Source: F1-120-MAGs118 sp013360535 (GTDB lineage: Bacteria; Planctomycetota; UBA1135; GCA-002686595). From it: 45,472 nucleotides of DNA. Of this stretch, positions 27,460-38,183 are shown one piece after another. Made by a program: the position numbers and the translations under genes. Under the pieces are notes generated by a model, which worked only from the letters and a program-made list of their open reading frames with translations, searched no databases and was not told the origin of the DNA. Position 1 is the first letter of the stretch; each line of letters starts with the position of its first letter. The stretch covers positions 1-45,472 of the forward strand of contig JAPKHC010000031.1 in assembly GCA_026647215.1 (NCBI GenBank), given 5' to 3'.

Positions 27460-27776
27460 CGTTGCTCCCCGGACTTTCCGAAGAATTCCTGCACGGCCTC
27501 GCGGTGGTGCGGCGCGAGCCGGCGCTTCCACGCGCCGCGCCCGACCGACGTCCCCGCGTCCACGTTGCCACCCGACTGCCCGCGCGCGTCCGCCTCGGGC
27601 GTGCCGAGTCCGACGCTCACGACGGCCGTCGATTCCGGATCGAGCACCTGCGCTTCGGGCAGTTCCTTCGCTTCGAACTGGTCGGTGCGCCCTTCGGTCT
27701 CGCCCGTGAAGTCGAGGTTGGCGTCGCCGCGCCCGCGGTTGATGCCACCTTGTCCCGCTCCTTCGGCCACGCCCAC
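27456..27776 (-). CDS. C-terminal part of the coiled-coil membrane protein, or separate small protein, after an in-frame TGA
   Basis: 106 codons from a GTG at 27776, in the same reading frame as the 27801-28856 gene and separated from it only by a TGA and eight codons (RGRGKGHA). It contains GGINRGRGDANLDF and ends with a RRLAPHHREAVQEFF motif; in my recollection of MoxR-operon proteins such motifs close a longer membrane protein. The composition (acidic and polar) is that of a real protein. A weak AAGGGG lies 6 nt before the GTG, so reinitiation is possible. The stop overlaps the MoxR ATG (ATGA). It could therefore be a split gene, a readthrough extension, or the tail of a gene broken by a nonsense change. 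Confidence 0.7.
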   Translation of the reverse strand: MGVAEGAGQGGINRGRGDANLDFTGETEGRTDQFEAKELPEAQVLDPESTAVVSVGLGTPEADARGQSGGNVDAGTSVGRGAWKRRLAPHHREAVQEFFGKSGEQR

Positions 27777-27800
27777 GGCGTGCCCCTTGCCTCGGCCCCG

Positions 27801-28856
27801 TCATGTGCCGCCGGGCTTCTTGCAGTCCTCGTCGCACTCGTGGTCGTCGTCGAGGTCGGCGAGGTCGAGCTTTTCCGGCAGTTTTCCGAGCTTCGAAGGG
27901 TCGAGCAGGCGCCCGCTCGCGAGCTTGCCGAGGCGCGAGTCGAGTCCCTTCCGCATTTCGCTTGCGAGCTTGGCGAGTTCCGCCGACGAGAGCTGCAGTC
28001 CCTCGAGCGACTGCGCGCCCTCGGGCAGCGCCTCCTGCACGGACTTCGGCAGGTCCTTCGACAGGCCGCCCGAGTCCATCTTCGCGAGCGCGCTCTTCAG
28101 CGCCTCCTGCGCCTTGGCGAGGTTGGGATCGCTGGCGGCCTGATTCAGCTCGCGCGCGGCCTGCTCGGCCATCTGCTCGGCGTGCTCGACGGCCTGTTCG
28201 ATGCGCTGTTCGAGCGCATCGAGCGCCTCGAACGTGCTCTCGGGATTGCCGGCCTCGGCGTCGGCCTTGGCGGCCTCGAGGCGCTCCTCGAGTTCTTCGG
28301 CGAGCTCCGGCTCGACCGCCAGCGCTTCCTCGAGCGTCTCGATCTGCTCTTCGACCCGCTCGAGCGCCGCCGTGCTCACCGCGGGCGGCGGCCCGATCAC
28401 CGTCTCCGGCAAGTCGATCCACAGCGCGACGGCCGCGAACAGCGCCGCCGCGAGCACCGGCTTCGCCGCGCGCGCGACCTCGACACTCGGAAGCGCCGCG
28501 AGCGCACTCGCGAGCGCCTCTTCGGTGCGCGGCGTCCACGACGACTGGCCGAGCTCGTTCTCGGTCACGACGTAACCCGCCGCACCGGCGTGCACGTCGA
28601 GCCACGCCGCCGCCGCCGCTTCGCTCGGCCGCGAGCGCCGCGCGAACACCCAGGCTGCGATGGGGGCCGCCACCACGGGCACGAACAGCCACGCGGCCTC
28701 GGCGCGCGGCCAGTCCGCGATGCCGCGTGCGAGCAGCGCCGCAGTGGCGCATCCGGCGATCGTCCAGCCGATCAGTCCGCCGGCGCGCGCCGTCCATTGG
28801 GCGGCGACGACACGACGGCGCAGGGCGGCTACGCAAGTGGCGAGCTTCACGGCCAT
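27801..28856 (-). CDS. Coiled-coil membrane protein heading the MoxR operon
   Basis: 351 aa. Two transmembrane helices near 25-70 (GGLIGWTIAGCATAALLA; AAWLFVPVVAAPIAAWVF) and one near 135-148 precede a long Glu/Ala-rich coiled coil (about 165-260, repeated LEEALAVEPELAEELEERL-type heptads). The C-terminus is Asp/Cys-containing (DDDHECDEDCKKPGGT) and stops at TGA 27803-27801. The same frame then continues open for another 115 codons. First gene of the minus-strand operon. Probably a structural membrane partner of the MoxR/DUF58 system; no enzyme motif seen. The sequence just upstream of the ATG has a TAGCCT element that could be a -10 for a nearly leaderless mRNA, but this is weak. Confidence 0.8.
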   Translation of the reverse strand: MAVKLATCVAALRRRVVAAQWTARAGGLIGWTIAGCATAALLARGIADWPRAEAAWLFVPVVAAPIAAWVFARRSRPSEAAAAAWLDVHAGAAGYVVTENELGQSSWTPRTEEALASALAALPSVEVARAAKPVLAAALFAAVALWIDLPETVIGPPPAVSTAALERVEEQIETLEEALAVEPELAEELEERLEAAKADAEAGNPESTFEALDALEQRIEQAVEHAEQMAEQAARELNQAASDPNLAKAQEALKSALAKMDSGGLSKDLPKSVQEALPEGAQSLEGLQLSSAELAKLASEMRKGLDSRLGKLASGRLLDPSKLGKLPEKLDLADLDDDHECDEDCKKPGGT

Positions 28857-29122
28857 GGCGAATAGGCTAACGTCCCCGACGCCGCCGTCCTTGGCCGCTG
28901 GAGCCGAAATTCGACAGGCCCATCGAATCGTGTCGATGGGGGGCGCAAATCGATCGGACCCCTGCTCGCCCGAGCGAGGGACGCTCAGGACTCCGCATTC
29001 GCGGCAGGCTTCCGATCGTGCTGTTCGTGGTGGTGTCCAATTCGTGGCCCGTCCCGCCGCTCCAGCGCCTACAGGCGAGCCGAAGGCGCGTTACGGCCCC
29101 GAGTCCCCGGACCCGGAAGATC
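28857..29122. other. Intergenic region upstream of the MoxR operon
   Basis: 266 nt with no supported gene. It must hold the minus-strand promoter of the MoxR operon. The only structure I see is a 6-bp inverted repeat CATCGA/TCGATG with a 6-nt spacer at 28921-28938, and a short CTCGC/GCGAG stem near 28966. Neither is strong enough to name. Confidence 0.4.
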
Positions 29123-32100
29123 TCAGAGGCGAATGTTGAGCTTGCGCTCCGCCTGCCCGGAGAGCGTCACGGGCTTGGTGGTCTTGCGGCCGTCGTCGGC
29201 GACGACGGTGACGCGGTACTTGCCGGGCGTGAGCGGGCCGACGCGCTGCTCCTTCGAGTTGAGCGTGCCGTTGGAGAAAGCCGCCATGATCTCGGTCAGC
29301 GCGAGCGTGCCGTTGACCTGTCGCCCCGCCTCGTCGAGCACGCTGACCGTGCAGTCGAGCGCTTGGCCGTCCTCGCCCACGAGCGACACGAGCAGGATCG
29401 TGCCGCCGTGCAGCGCGAGCTCGACCTCGGCCGTGCGCCCTTCCTCGACGCGCAGGCGCGCGCTCTCGCCGGTCGTGAGCGTGTCCTTGCGCGCCATGAC
29501 CGTGTAGTCGCCGGGCTCGAGGCCCTCGTAGGTGAAGCGGCCGCTCGAATCCGTCGCGATCATCGACAGGCGCTCGAGCGGACGACCCTGCGCGTCGCGC
29601 GCGAAGATCGCGGCCTCGGGCGCGGGCGTTCCATCGGCCTGACGCACGACACCGGTGATGCGGCCGGGCTTGCGGAGCTGGAAGTCGACGCCGTCGGTGC
29701 GGCGCTCGGCCTGCACGACGACACCTTCGCGCACCTGACGACCGGACGTGCTCGTCCCGCCGAGCAGGCCACCGAGCGCGACCCCGCCGACCGCGACCGC
29801 GTACTCGCGCGGCTTGAGCCACACGAGCTCGTAGCGCCCGTCCTCGCCGGTCTCGATCTCGGAGTAGTGCTCGCCCATCAGCGTGCCGTTGCGCACCGGG
29901 CCCGACTCGAACAGCGACACGCGCACGTGCGCGGCCGGCCGGCCTTCGCCGTCGGTGACACGGCCCGCGATCGAACCCAGCGGCAGGTGGAAGTCGTGGC
30001 CGAAGCTGGCGCCGGAGGGCACGTCGAGGCTGAGCGTGATCGACTGCTGCTGCCCCGAGGCACCGGGCTTCTGGATCGACACCGTGTAGCGGCCCGGCCC
30101 GTCGAGGCGCAGCGAGTAGCGCCCGCCGGCGTCGGTCGTGGCGAGCTTGAGCCCGCTGATCGTGTCGATCGCGTCCGGGATGAAGCTCAGCACCACGCTC
30201 GGCACGCCCGCCTCGCCGGCGAGCACGCGGCCCGAGATCTCGACGGGATCCTTCGGCGGCGCACCGAGCACGACGTGCACTTCCGCACCGTCCTCGACCG
30301 TCGCGCTCGCCATCTTCATGTCCCCGAACATCGCCGTCGCGTCCTCCGGGTCGGAACTCGCGCCGCCCATGCCGGGGATGTGGAGCACTTGATAGGTGCC
30401 CGGCGCCATGTGCTCGAACGCGAACAGGCCCTCGCGGTCGCTGGTCGCGAAGCGCTGCGCGAGCGGATCCGCCGTCAGCTGCGCGATCACCTGCGCGCCG
30501 GCCGCCGGCGTGCCGTCCTTGGCGTACACCTCACCGGTGATGCGCCCGCCGACGCGCAACGTGAGCACGACGTCGCACGTTTCCTCGCCGGGCTTGACCT
30601 GCGCCTCGACGATCGTCGAGGTCGCGAAACCGTCGAGGCTCGCCACGAGTTGCACGAGGCCGGCGCCGAGCTCGCCGAAGCGGAAATTGCCGTCGGAACC
30701 GGCGGTCGCCGCACGCGGGATACCGTTCTCCTCGGCGCCGAGCGAACGCAGCGACTCCATCGTGATGCGCTGGCGCACCGTCGCGCCGGCCGCGGGCGTG
30801 CCATCGGGGCGCTGCACGCGGCCGAGGATCGTGCCACCACGTTCGAGGCGGATCTCGAGCGGCTCGTGGGTGCCGTCGCGGACCAGCGTCACGTCGACCG
30901 GAGCGCAGCGCGTGAAGCCGTCGGCGCGCGCGTCGAGCGACCACGTGCCGGGCGAGAGGTCGCTCACCACGAACCGCCCGTCTTCGCCCGTGGCCTGCGA
31001 GTTGACGCGGCGTCCGCCGATCGAGCGCATCATGCCGCCGGAGTCCTCGATCGCGCGCACGGTGGCGCCGGTCACGGGAGCGCCGAGCGAGTCGACGACG
31101 CGCCCCGCGAGCTCGAGCGGCGCCGCGAGCACGAGCTCGACGTCGAGTGTGCCCGGCTTGACGCCCGCGAGACGGGCGCGGTGGTCGCGCTCGGAACCTT
31201 GCGGACGCGCCGCGATCGTCACGACGAACGGTCCCTTGCCGAGGCCGCTCACCTCGAACGCGCCGTCGATGTCGGAGATGTCCTCGCCACTCGCGCCCTG
31301 CAGCGCGTTGAGGCCCGACATGCCGCCGAGCGCCGCCGGATCGAAGTTGACCTCGACCTCGGCGCCGACGCACGGGCTGCCGTCGCTCCAGCGCACGTGC
31401 CCCGCGATCACCTCGCCGGTCGAGAGCACGATCTCGCCCGCGTCCTTCGCGACACCCTCCGCGAGCTCGAGCGCGACCTTGCGTTCGAGCGTGCCCTTGC
31501 GCGTGACGACGAGCTCGACCTTGCCGGGGGTCACGGCCTCGAGCACGAACGTGCCGCTCGCTTCCGACTTGCCCTTGCGAACCTCGTAGCCGCCCTGTCC
31601 GAACGCCACCGGGTCGATGCGTGCGACCACCTCGGCGCCCTCGACGGGCGTGCCTCGTTCGTCGACGACCCGCCCCCGCAGCGTCGCACCACGCGTGAGC
31701 TGCACGTCCATCGTCGTGTGCTCGCCGGGGGCGACCTTGAAGAGCTGGGTCTTCTTCGCCGCGAGCTTCGCCGGCCGCACGCGCACGTCGCGTTCGACCG
31801 ACGTCACGACGCCGCGGAACTCGAACGACAGGTCCGAGTTCGCGTGCGTCTCGTGGTTGCGCAGCCCGGCCGGAGGAGCGACACCGCCGCCGCCGGCGAA
31901 GGCGAGCGCGTTGAAGCCCAGCTCGAGGCGTGCATCTTCGAGGTCGAACAGGTTCGCGTCGGCGCCCTCGGGCAGGACCACGCGGCCGGTGACCCAGGCG
32001 CCCAGGCGCGGCGCGAGCTCGATCGGCGCGTCGCTCGAGCGGTCGAGCGTGTGCGGGGCGTCGAGGTAGGAGTAGCGCGCGCGCAGCACGAGGCGCAGCT

Positions 32101-32566
32101 CATCCTCGCCGTCGGGCAAGGGCACGCGGAAGCGGCCGTCGGCGGCGACTTCGGCGCGGTGCAGGACCCGCTTGTCGGCCCAGAAGCGCTCGTCGTTCTC
32201 GTCGCGCAGCGCGGCCTCGCGGAAGGCGCTCGCTCCGATCAGCGCGAGCTCGACCCGTTCGTCCGCCGGAGTGCCCGGTGCCAGACGCACCCAGCCCTCG
32301 CGCCACTTGGCGGTCTCCAGATCGATCTCGCGGCGTTCGGCGGGCTCGTCCGAGCTCGCGTCACCTTCGCCCGCTGGCGCGGCCGTCGCGACGTCGGTCG
32401 AAGTAGGTGGTGCCGGAGCGGCGGCACCTTCGACTTCACCCTCGGCTGGTGGGACCACGCCGCGCTCGGCGGCGAGCCCGGTGTCCTGGGTCTCGGACCA
32501 GACGTAGAGCACCGAAGTGGCGGCGGCGGCGACGAGGACCAACGAGGCGATGAGGAGCTTCTTCAT
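29123..32566 (-). CDS. Giant carboxypeptidase-regulatory-like repeat protein (paralog 2)
   Basis: 1147 aa. An N-terminal signal anchor (MKKLLIASLVLVAAAATSVLYVW) and an Ala/Pro/Glu linker precede a chain of beta-sandwich repeats from about residue 290: LRGRVVDERGTPVEGAEV, LAGRVVDSLGAPVTGATV, ILGRVQRPDGTPAAGATV, ITGEVYAKDGTPAAGAQV, IAGRVTDGEGRPAAHVRV, ITGVVRQADGTPAPEAAI. The final domain (GPLTPGKYRVTVVADDGRK ... LSGQAERKLNI) is the counterpart of the end of the 3466-7038 protein, with the same position of repeats, the same overall length and the same GxxP(P)KDPVEISGRV-type joint. Extracytoplasmic, role unknown. Alone on its strand between the MoxR operon and boxR. Confidence 0.8.
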   Translation of the reverse strand: MKKLLIASLVLVAAAATSVLYVWSETQDTGLAAERGVVPPAEGEVEGAAAPAPPTSTDVATAAPAGEGDASSDEPAERREIDLETAKWREGWVRLAPGTPADERVELALIGASAFREAALRDENDERFWADKRVLHRAEVAADGRFRVPLPDGEDELRLVLRARYSYLDAPHTLDRSSDAPIELAPRLGAWVTGRVVLPEGADANLFDLEDARLELGFNALAFAGGGGVAPPAGLRNHETHANSDLSFEFRGVVTSVERDVRVRPAKLAAKKTQLFKVAPGEHTTMDVQLTRGATLRGRVVDERGTPVEGAEVVARIDPVAFGQGGYEVRKGKSEASGTFVLEAVTPGKVELVVTRKGTLERKVALELAEGVAKDAGEIVLSTGEVIAGHVRWSDGSPCVGAEVEVNFDPAALGGMSGLNALQGASGEDISDIDGAFEVSGLGKGPFVVTIAARPQGSERDHRARLAGVKPGTLDVELVLAAPLELAGRVVDSLGAPVTGATVRAIEDSGGMMRSIGGRRVNSQATGEDGRFVVSDLSPGTWSLDARADGFTRCAPVDVTLVRDGTHEPLEIRLERGGTILGRVQRPDGTPAAGATVRQRITMESLRSLGAEENGIPRAATAGSDGNFRFGELGAGLVQLVASLDGFATSTIVEAQVKPGEETCDVVLTLRVGGRITGEVYAKDGTPAAGAQVIAQLTADPLAQRFATSDREGLFAFEHMAPGTYQVLHIPGMGGASSDPEDATAMFGDMKMASATVEDGAEVHVVLGAPPKDPVEISGRVLAGEAGVPSVVLSFIPDAIDTISGLKLATTDAGGRYSLRLDGPGRYTVSIQKPGASGQQQSITLSLDVPSGASFGHDFHLPLGSIAGRVTDGEGRPAAHVRVSLFESGPVRNGTLMGEHYSEIETGEDGRYELVWLKPREYAVAVGGVALGGLLGGTSTSGRQVREGVVVQAERRTDGVDFQLRKPGRITGVVRQADGTPAPEAAIFARDAQGRPLERLSMIATDSSGRFTYEGLEPGDYTVMARKDTLTTGESARLRVEEGRTAEVELALHGGTILLVSLVGEDGQALDCTVSVLDEAGRQVNGTLALTEIMAAFSNGTLNSKEQRVGPLTPGKYRVTVVADDGRKTTKPVTLSGQAERKLNIRL

Positions 32567-32725
32567 GGCGAGGGGCGCGTCCTACGGGGGCGGGGCCTCG
32601 CGCCTTCAACGAAAAGCGTGCCGAGGGCAGAAATGGCGTCGGAACGGCCGCTTGTGGCGCAGCGCGGGGAGTCGCGCGCGGTCACGCGAGCAGATTCTGC
32701 GCACTTGGGCCGAGCGGACGCGCTC

Positions 32726-33463
32726 TCAATCGTTGCCGAAGCGCTCGGCGAGGCCCGCGACGATCTGTTCCGGCGTGGAGCCCGACGTGAAGACCGTGTG
32801 CTCGCACTGCGAGTAGAGCGGCTCGCGCGCTTCGAGCAGCGAACGCAGCTCCTCGATCGCGCGCGGGCGTCCACGCATCGGACGCAGGTCGCCTTGGGCC
32901 ACGACCCGCGCGTAATGGTCCTCGGGACTGGCCTTCAGCCAGACCGTGTGGCAAGTCGCTCTCAGGCGCGAGTAGGTCTCGCTCGAGGTCACGATCGAGC
33001 CGCCGGTGGCGAGCACGAAGCGCTCGCCTTCCGCGAGCACCTTCTCGAGCGCTTCAGCTTCGAAACGCCGGAAGCCCGACGCGCCGTGCAGCTCGAAGAT
33101 CGAAGCGAGCGAGAGCCCTGCGAGCTCCTCGACGCGCTGGTCGAGCTCGACGAACGGCACCTCGAGGCGCAACGCGAGCGCGCGGCCGAGGCTCGACTTT
33201 CCGGCGCCCCGCAGGCCGACGAGCGCGACCCGCGCGGGCTTGTGCGGCGCGAGGTCGAACAGGTGGCGCAGCGGGACGCCGAGTGCCTCGGACAGGTCGA
33301 ACAGCTTGCCGACGGACAGGTTGGCGCGGCCGGCCTCGGCCTCGGTGATGTGGCGGCGGCTGACACCTGCGGCTTCGGCGAGTTGCGTCACGCTGAGGCC
33401 GGCGGCCTCGCGGGCGCCGCGCAGGCGTCGGCCGAGCTCGCGGAAGAGGTCGAAGCGGTCCAT
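32726..33463 (-). CDS. boxR: BoxR/BzdR-type transcriptional regulator (XRE domain fused to shikimate-kinase-like domain)
   Basis: 245 aa. An XRE helix-turn-helix covers residues about 8-65 (LGRRLRGAREAAGLSVTQLAEAAGVSRRHI in register). A shikimate-kinase-like domain follows: P-loop GLRGAGKSS at 83-91, ELDQRVE with Asp108, FRRFEAEALEKVL, LATGGSIV at 152-159, and the lid RPMRGRP at 194-200. In the known regulators BzdR and BoxR this domain binds benzoyl-CoA, which releases the repressor from DNA. Its place divergent from boxC fits. It is shorter than the roughly 300-residue characterised members, mainly in the N-terminus and linker. ATG 33463 sits just before the HTH; longer starts add Pro-rich noise. 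Confidence 0.9.
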   Translation of the reverse strand: MDRFDLFRELGRRLRGAREAAGLSVTQLAEAAGVSRRHITEAEAGRANLSVGKLFDLSEALGVPLRHLFDLAPHKPARVALVGLRGAGKSSLGRALALRLEVPFVELDQRVEELAGLSLASIFELHGASGFRRFEAEALEKVLAEGERFVLATGGSIVTSSETYSRLRATCHTVWLKASPEDHYARVVAQGDLRPMRGRPRAIEELRSLLEAREPLYSQCEHTVFTSGSTPEQIVAGLAERFGND

Positions 33464-33500
33464 GGGCGGCGGTGGGGGCCTTGGGAGCTGCTCTGGGGGC

Positions 33501-33529
33501 TTGTCCGGGCACCGGGTGGGCACTATGCT
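33501..33529 (+). promoter_or_regulatory. Candidate promoter of boxCB
   Basis: TTGTCC (33501-33506) and TATGCT (33524-33529) are separated by exactly 17 nt. Transcription would start near 33536, upstream of the operator palindrome, so bound regulator would block elongation. It matches sigma70-type hexamers at 4 of 6 positions each; no experiment supports it here. Confidence 0.45.
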
Positions 33530-33548
33530 TCTCCGGTCGCTCGCGGTC

Positions 33549-33566
33549 TGGGCAAGATATTGCCCA
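33549..33566. promoter_or_regulatory. Candidate BoxR operator palindrome
   Basis: TGGGCAAGATATTGCCCA has perfect 7-bp arms around GATA. It lies in the 151-nt region between divergent boxR and boxC, downstream of the boxC promoter candidate and over the boxR -10 candidate. Half-site-like TGGGCAC and CGGGCAC lie upstream at 33517-33523 and nearby. The position suits a repressor acting on both genes. Confidence 0.55.
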
Positions 33567-33582
33567 CGCGGGAGGCGCGCAA
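33554..33582 (-). promoter_or_regulatory. Candidate promoter of boxR
   Basis: On the minus strand TTGCGC (33582-33577) and TATCTT (33559-33554) are 17 nt apart. The -10 lies inside the operator palindrome, which would give autorepression by BoxR. Confidence 0.4.
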
Positions 33583-33614
33583 GCCCCGACTCGACTCCTA
33601 CCCAACTACCCGCC

Positions 33615-35270
<1,656 letters not shown>

Positions 35271-35291
35271 ATTTCCGGAGCCAGCACGACC

Positions 35292-36710
<1,419 letters not shown>

Positions 36711-36731
36711 GCTCCCGTTTTTCGCTGTTTT

Positions 36732-36769
36732 CGCCGGGCCGCGTCCCTCTCCGGGGCCGCGGCCCGGCG
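36732..36769. terminator. GC-rich hairpin after boxB
   Basis: A perfect 12-bp stem (36732-36743 with 36758-36769, CGCCGGGCCGCG on the left arm) with a 14-nt loop lies 21 nt after the boxB stop. There is no run of T after it, so termination would be imperfect or factor-dependent. Confidence 0.45.
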
Positions 36770-36869
36770 CACTTCTGTCGAGGTACCGGCTCGCCCCTGC
36801 GACCGCGGACGCCATTCTTCAGGCCCTCCGCCGTCCTGATCCCTGTTCCCGGTGGACGGGCTGGCCTTG

Positions 36870-36902
36870 ATGATTATCGGCAGCTACACTGCGGATAATC
36901 AT
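36870..36902. promoter_or_regulatory. Inverted repeat across the start codon of the DUF4143 gene
   Basis: ATGATTATCGGCAG (36870-36883) and CTGCGGATAATCAT (36889-36902) are 14-nt arms with one mismatch and a 5-nt spacer. The right arm overlaps the first two bases of the start codon of the downstream gene. The AT-rich ends stand out against the local GC content. Likely a control site for that gene (autorepression or RNA hairpin). Confidence 0.6.
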
Positions 36903-38064
36903 GATAAACCGCATCGTCACTGCGGCTGATCTTTCGGCCTCCACCTGCTTCCTGTGGGGACCGCGCCAGTCCGGCAAGAGCACGCTGCTGCGCTCTCTCT
37001 TTCCAGAGGCGCCCTACTACGACCTGCTGCGTGCGGCCGAGTTCAGGCGCCTCTCGGCTGATCCGGGCCTTCTCGCTCAGGAGTGCGAGGCCTTGGGTTG
37101 GACCGCGGCGCGCCAGCCGCATCCGATCATCGTCGACGAGATCCAGAAGCTGCCCGAGCTCCTCGATGAGGTTCATTCCCTGCACAGCAGGCTCGGCCTG
37201 AGGTTCATCTTGACCGGCTCGAGTCCGCGCAAGCTCTTGCGTGGTGGCGGGAACCTGCTCGGAGGCCGCGCGGTGCGCCGAGAGTTGTTTCCGCTGGTCA
37301 GCGCCGAACTCAAGGACTTCTCGTTGGAGCGAGCCTTGAACCACGGAACCCTTCCGCCTCACTACTTGGCGGAGTCTCCTCAGCCGCTGCTAAGCGCGTA
37401 TGTGGGGGACTACCTGCGCGAGGAGGTGATGGCTGAGGCGCTTTCGCGAAGCCTGCCTTCGTTCCAGCGCTTCCTCGAGGTCGCGGCCCTGAGCAACGGT
37501 CAGATCATCAACTACGCCGGTGTCGGCCGCGAAGTGGGAGTAGCGGCCAACACGGTCCGATCCTGGTTCGAAGTCCTGACCGACACCTTGATCGGTTGCT
37601 GGATCCCCGCCTGGCGCAAGCGACCCAAGCGACGGGTGATCGAGTCACCCCGGTTCTACTTCTTCGATGTCGGGATCGTGAACGAGCTCTCCAAGCGCGG
37701 CGAATTGAAGCCGGGATCCGCCGAATTTGGTGCAGCCTTCGAGCACTTCATCCTGCTCGAGCTGCGAGCTCACGCGAGCTACCGGGGCGACCGTCGAACC
37801 CTCTCCTACTGGCGCACGACGTCAGGCTTCGAAGTCGACTTCGTTCTCGGGGATGCGGAGGTCGCGATCGAGGCCAAGTCGAGCGAGTCGGTGACAGGCG
37901 AGCATCTGCGCGGCTTGAGGGAGTGGCGAGAGGAACATCGCGACAGTCGCTGCATTCTGGTGGCTCGAGTGCCGAGGGCCCGAGTGACCGAGGATGGAAT
38001 CGAGATCCTGCCGGTGGGAACGTTCTTGCGGGCCTTGTGGGCAGGAGAACTCGTTCGAGAGTGA
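36901..38064 (+). CDS. AAA/DUF4143 ATP-binding protein
   Basis: 387 aa. The N-terminal AAA_14 ATPase domain has Walker A GPRQSGKST at 20-28, Walker B IIVDEIQKLPELLDEV and the sensor ILTGSSPRKL. The C-terminal DUF4143 domain ends with GFEVDFVLGDAEVAIEAKSS, resembling a PD-(D/E)XK nuclease-like core (E-V-D ... E-A-K). A winged-helix-like stretch lies between (LSNGQIINYAGVGREVGVAANTVRSWFEVLTD). The cellular role of the family is not settled; members are widespread and often scattered by transfer. The base and codon use looks less GC-rich than its neighbours, it stands alone, and it carries its own inverted repeat over the start codon. Confidence 0.9.
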   Translation: MINRIVTAADLSASTCFLWGPRQSGKSTLLRSLFPEAPYYDLLRAAEFRRLSADPGLLAQECEALGWTAARQPHPIIVDEIQKLPELLDEVHSLHSRLGLRFILTGSSPRKLLRGGGNLLGGRAVRRELFPLVSAELKDFSLERALNHGTLPPHYLAESPQPLLSAYVGDYLREEVMAEALSRSLPSFQRFLEVAALSNGQIINYAGVGREVGVAANTVRSWFEVLTDTLIGCWIPAWRKRPKRRVIESPRFYFFDVGIVNELSKRGELKPGSAEFGAAFEHFILLELRAHASYRGDRRTLSYWRTTSGFEVDFVLGDAEVAIEAKSSESVTGEHLRGLREWREEHRDSRCILVARVPRARVTEDGIEILPVGTFLRALWAGELVRE

Positions 38065-38183
38065 GATCGTGAGCTCGAGGGGGACAGCACGCGTGCGCAG
38101 GTGCCCGAGTCGAGTTCAGCGGCTGCCGCCTGCGTCACGGAGCAGGTTCAATTCGGCGTGAGGGACGGGTCGATAGGGGGGCG

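Noticed and set aside
27801..27803. TGA read as selenocysteine
   Set aside because: No SECIS-like hairpin is evident right after the codon, and the surrounding residues do not resemble a redox motif.
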